In this document: positions 5,175 through 6,749 of the stretch, piece by piece
How the letters are laid out: every line of letters starts with the position of its first letter
How positions within the stretch are numbered: the first letter of the stretch is position 1
Assembly: GCA_017885485.1 (NCBI GenBank)
Contig: JAFNFZ010000298.1
Coordinates: forward strand, 1-6,749
Length of the DNA stretch: 6,749 bases
Direction of reading: 5' to 3'
Origin: Chloroflexota bacterium
Lineage (GTDB): Bacteria > Chloroflexota > Dehalococcoidia > UBA2247 > RBG-13-53-26
Notes under the pieces: model-generated
What the model saw: only the letters and a program-made list of their open reading frames with translations
Databases searched by the model: none
Told to the model about the DNA's origin: nothing
Translations under genes and position numbers: made by a program

Positions 5175-6238
5175 GCAAGCCGCGGGTGGCTGTGGCCATG
5201 AGCGGAGGGGTCGACTCATCGGTATCCGCGGCCTTGTTGGAAGAGGCGGGGTACGAGGTCATTGGCCTACATATGCGGTTGTGGCCCGAAGAGGGGTCGT
5301 CTCTTATCCCCGTTGACTCTGCCTGCTGTTCGCGTCGGGATGCCAGTGATGCCCGCCGGGTGTGTCAGATCCTTGATATCCCCTTCTATGCGCTCGATTT
5401 TGAGAGGCAGTTCCAGCGCTACGTGATCGACTACTTCTGCCGTGAGTATTCACAGGGACGAACGCCCAACCCCTGCATCGCCTGCAATCAGTGGATCAAG
5501 TTTGACCTCCTCCTGCGCCAGGCACTGTCCCTGGGCGCCGAATACCTGGCCACGGGTCACTATGCCCTGATTGAGGGATCAGACCATGGCCGCCGTCTGC
5601 TCAAGGGCGTGGATTCGAGCAATGATCAGTCCTATTTTCTCTACACCCTCGATCATGATGATTTGCGGCGTTTGCTCTTCCCTCTGGGGATCCATCGCAA
5701 AGCAGAGGTGCGCTGCATAGCAGCACAGAAGGGCTTGCCTGTAGCTGAGAAGCCGAAGAGTCAGGATCTGTGCTTCGTTCCCGGTGGGCGGTATGCGGAG
5801 TTCCTCAGAGAATATGCACCTCCGCAAACTGGATATATCATTGACGTTGAGGGAAACGTGTTGGGGAAGCACAAGGGCATTGCCGCCTATACCCTGGGGC
5901 AACGAACTGGCCTAGGGGTTGCTGCGGGCAGGCGTCTCTACGTATTGGCGATTGATGCCCAGACCAATACGGTGATCGTCGGCTCTGAGGATCGGCTCTT
6001 CACGCCCAGGCTGTCGGCGGGAAACCTCAGATTCGTATCCCACAGGCCGGAATCTCCGGTGACTATCGAGGCCAAGGTCCGCTACAGATCACCGCTAGTG
6101 AGCGCCACTCTCTGCCTCCATGATGGAAGGGGAGAAGTGTCGTTTGACGAACCGCAACGAGCGGTCACCCCCGGACAGTCGGTGGTGTTCTACCGGGGCT
6201 GCGAGGTGATCGGCGGTGGAGTAATAGAGGCGTCTTGA
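5171..6238 (+). CDS. mnmA: tRNA-specific 2-thiouridylase MnmA
   Basis: MnmA activates U34 of tRNA-Lys, -Glu and -Gln with ATP and replaces the 2-oxygen with sulfur, giving s2U at the wobble position. At 355 residues it is full length. It shows the N-type ATP pyrophosphatase loop SGGVDSS (11-17), TPNPCIACNQWIKF (98-111) with the catalytic C105, ATGHYA (127-132), NDQSYFLYTL (151-160) and KSQDLCFVP (196-204) with the second catalytic C201. GLGVAAGRRLYVL then leads into the C-terminal beta-barrel tRNA-binding part. Extra cysteines C102 and C52-C53 (in ACCSRRDA) accompany the catalytic pair, a pattern seen in many bacterial MnmA proteins. The start ATG overlaps the tmk stop (ATGA), and AGAGAGG lies upstream. 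The sulfur donor is not encoded in this window. Confidence 0.97.
   Translation: MSKPRVAVAMSGGVDSSVSAALLEEAGYEVIGLHMRLWPEEGSSLIPVDSACCSRRDASDARRVCQILDIPFYALDFERQFQRYVIDYFCREYSQGRTPNPCIACNQWIKFDLLLRQALSLGAEYLATGHYALIEGSDHGRRLLKGVDSSNDQSYFLYTLDHDDLRRLLFPLGIHRKAEVRCIAAQKGLPVAEKPKSQDLCFVPGGRYAEFLREYAPPQTGYIIDVEGNVLGKHKGIAAYTLGQRTGLGVAAGRRLYVLAIDAQTNTVIVGSEDRLFTPRLSAGNLRFVSHRPESPVTIEAKVRYRSPLVSATLCLHDGRGEVSFDEPQRAVTPGQSVVFYRGCEVIGGGVIEAS
6227..6230 (+). promoter_or_regulatory. Ribosome binding site for the TTG start of rnhB
   Basis: GAGG (within TAGAGG, inside the end of mnmA) ends four bases before TTG at 6235. No ATG or GTG exists in the rnhB frame before the conserved GIDEVGRG, so this site supports the TTG start. 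Confidence 0.45.
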
Positions 6239-6749
6239 TTGGCCTGCCTACGCTTGATAGCGAAAGGGAACTTGGTGCCGCTGGCTACCGGCTTGTAGCT
6301 GGCATTGACGAGGTGGGCCGCGGAGCCCTGGCCGGGCCGGTGTTTGCCGCGGCGGTGGTTCTCCCCCTCGACGCTGATTTCGCCTGGCTGCCTCTGGTAC
6401 GTGACAGCAAGCAGCTATCCCCTCGACGAAGGGAACTCCTGTTTCTGTTGATCCAGCAGGACAACATTCCCATTGGTTTGGGTGAGGTGCCTCACAGCGT
6501 TGTTGATGATATTGGCATTGTCAGGGCCACCCGGTTGGCCATGTGCCGGGCCGTGCAGCATCTGTCTGTTGTGCCCGATTTCCTCATCATTGACGCCTTG
6601 ACCTTGCCCGATGTCCATTTACCTCAGAAGGGCATAGTGCATGGTGATCAGACATCCGTGTCTATTGCCTGTGCTTCTGTGGTGGCCAAGGTGAGCCGGG
6701 ATCGGCATATGGTGGAACTGGACAGTGTCTATCCGGGTTATGGTCTGGC
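6235..6749 (+). CDS. rnhB: Ribonuclease HII, C-terminus cut by window edge
   Basis: RNase HII cuts RNA in RNA-DNA hybrids and at single ribonucleotides in DNA, beginning ribonucleotide excision repair and helping remove primers. The visible 171 residues hold all four acidic metal-binding positions: D25 and E26 in AGIDEVGRG (22-30), D120 in LIIDAL and D138 in HGDQTS. The family motifs DSKQLSPRRRE (57-67), SIACASVVAKVSRDRHM (143-159) and YPGYG (166-170) are also present. Only the C-terminal helical tail, perhaps 30-50 residues, lies beyond the edge. The most likely start is TTG at 6235, overlapping the mnmA stop as TTGA and giving the usual short lead (PTLDSERELGAAGYRLVAGIDE). It is the last visible gene of the operon. 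Confidence 0.95.
   Translation, partial: MIGLPTLDSERELGAAGYRLVAGIDEVGRGALAGPVFAAAVVLPLDADFAWLPLVRDSKQLSPRRRELLFLLIQQDNIPIGLGEVPHSVVDDIGIVRATRLAMCRAVQHLSVVPDFLIIDALTLPDVHLPQKGIVHGDQTSVSIACASVVAKVSRDRHMVELDSVYPGYGL

Noticed and set aside
4725..5219. Minus-strand open frame of 164 codons opposite tmk and mnmA
   Set aside because: It spans the tmk/mnmA junction on the opposite strand and shows no family features, so it is an antisense shadow.
1..6749. CRISPR array, insertion sequence, prophage or defence island
   Set aside because: No regularly spaced repeats, transposase or integrase motifs, terminal inverted repeats or defence-type genes were seen on either strand.

Overview
The window reads as a piece of a bacterial chromosome of about 55-60% GC. 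It carries mostly housekeeping genes and shows no mobile element, CRISPR array or rRNA. The combination of a tandem GNAT-like protein, a Ycf45/R3H ATPase, tmk, mnmA and rnhB, together with a fragment resembling DUF6125 proteins, suggests Chloroflexota, possibly class Dehalococcoidia. That placement is inferred from gene content and general recall, not from a search.

Left part (1-1000): the 5' portion of a minus-strand gene of unknown function runs off the left edge (1-389). Divergent from it is a small plus-strand gene for a tryptophan-rich, single-pass membrane peptide (555-692). The stretch 693-896 shows no gene or convincing terminator. A minus-strand tRNA-Val(GAC) gene lies at 897-969 with its own promoter just behind it.

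Right part (1019-6749): one tightly packed plus-strand cluster that looks like a single operon. It starts from a good sigma70-type promoter (TTGATA, 18 bp, TAGAAT) and a leader of about 110 nt that can form competing hairpins. The order is pdxS (PLP synthase), a tandem acetyltransferase-like protein, a Ycf45-type P-loop ATPase with an R3H domain, tmk (dTMP kinase), mnmA (tRNA 2-thiouridylase) and rnhB (RNase HII, cut by the right edge). The gaps are 10, 9 and 4 bp, followed by two 4-bp stop/start overlaps (ATGA and TTGA). Three genes (the left-edge gene, tmk and rnhB) most likely start at TTG.

Functionally the operon links cofactor synthesis (PLP), nucleotide supply (dTTP), tRNA wobble modification and removal of RNA from DNA. 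The two least understood members are the acetyltransferase-like protein and the R3H ATPase. I found no clear new defence or mobile system. The most interesting items are the pdxS leader, pdxS without an adjacent pdxT, the apparently degenerate double-GNAT protein beside the R3H ATPase, and the small membrane peptide.
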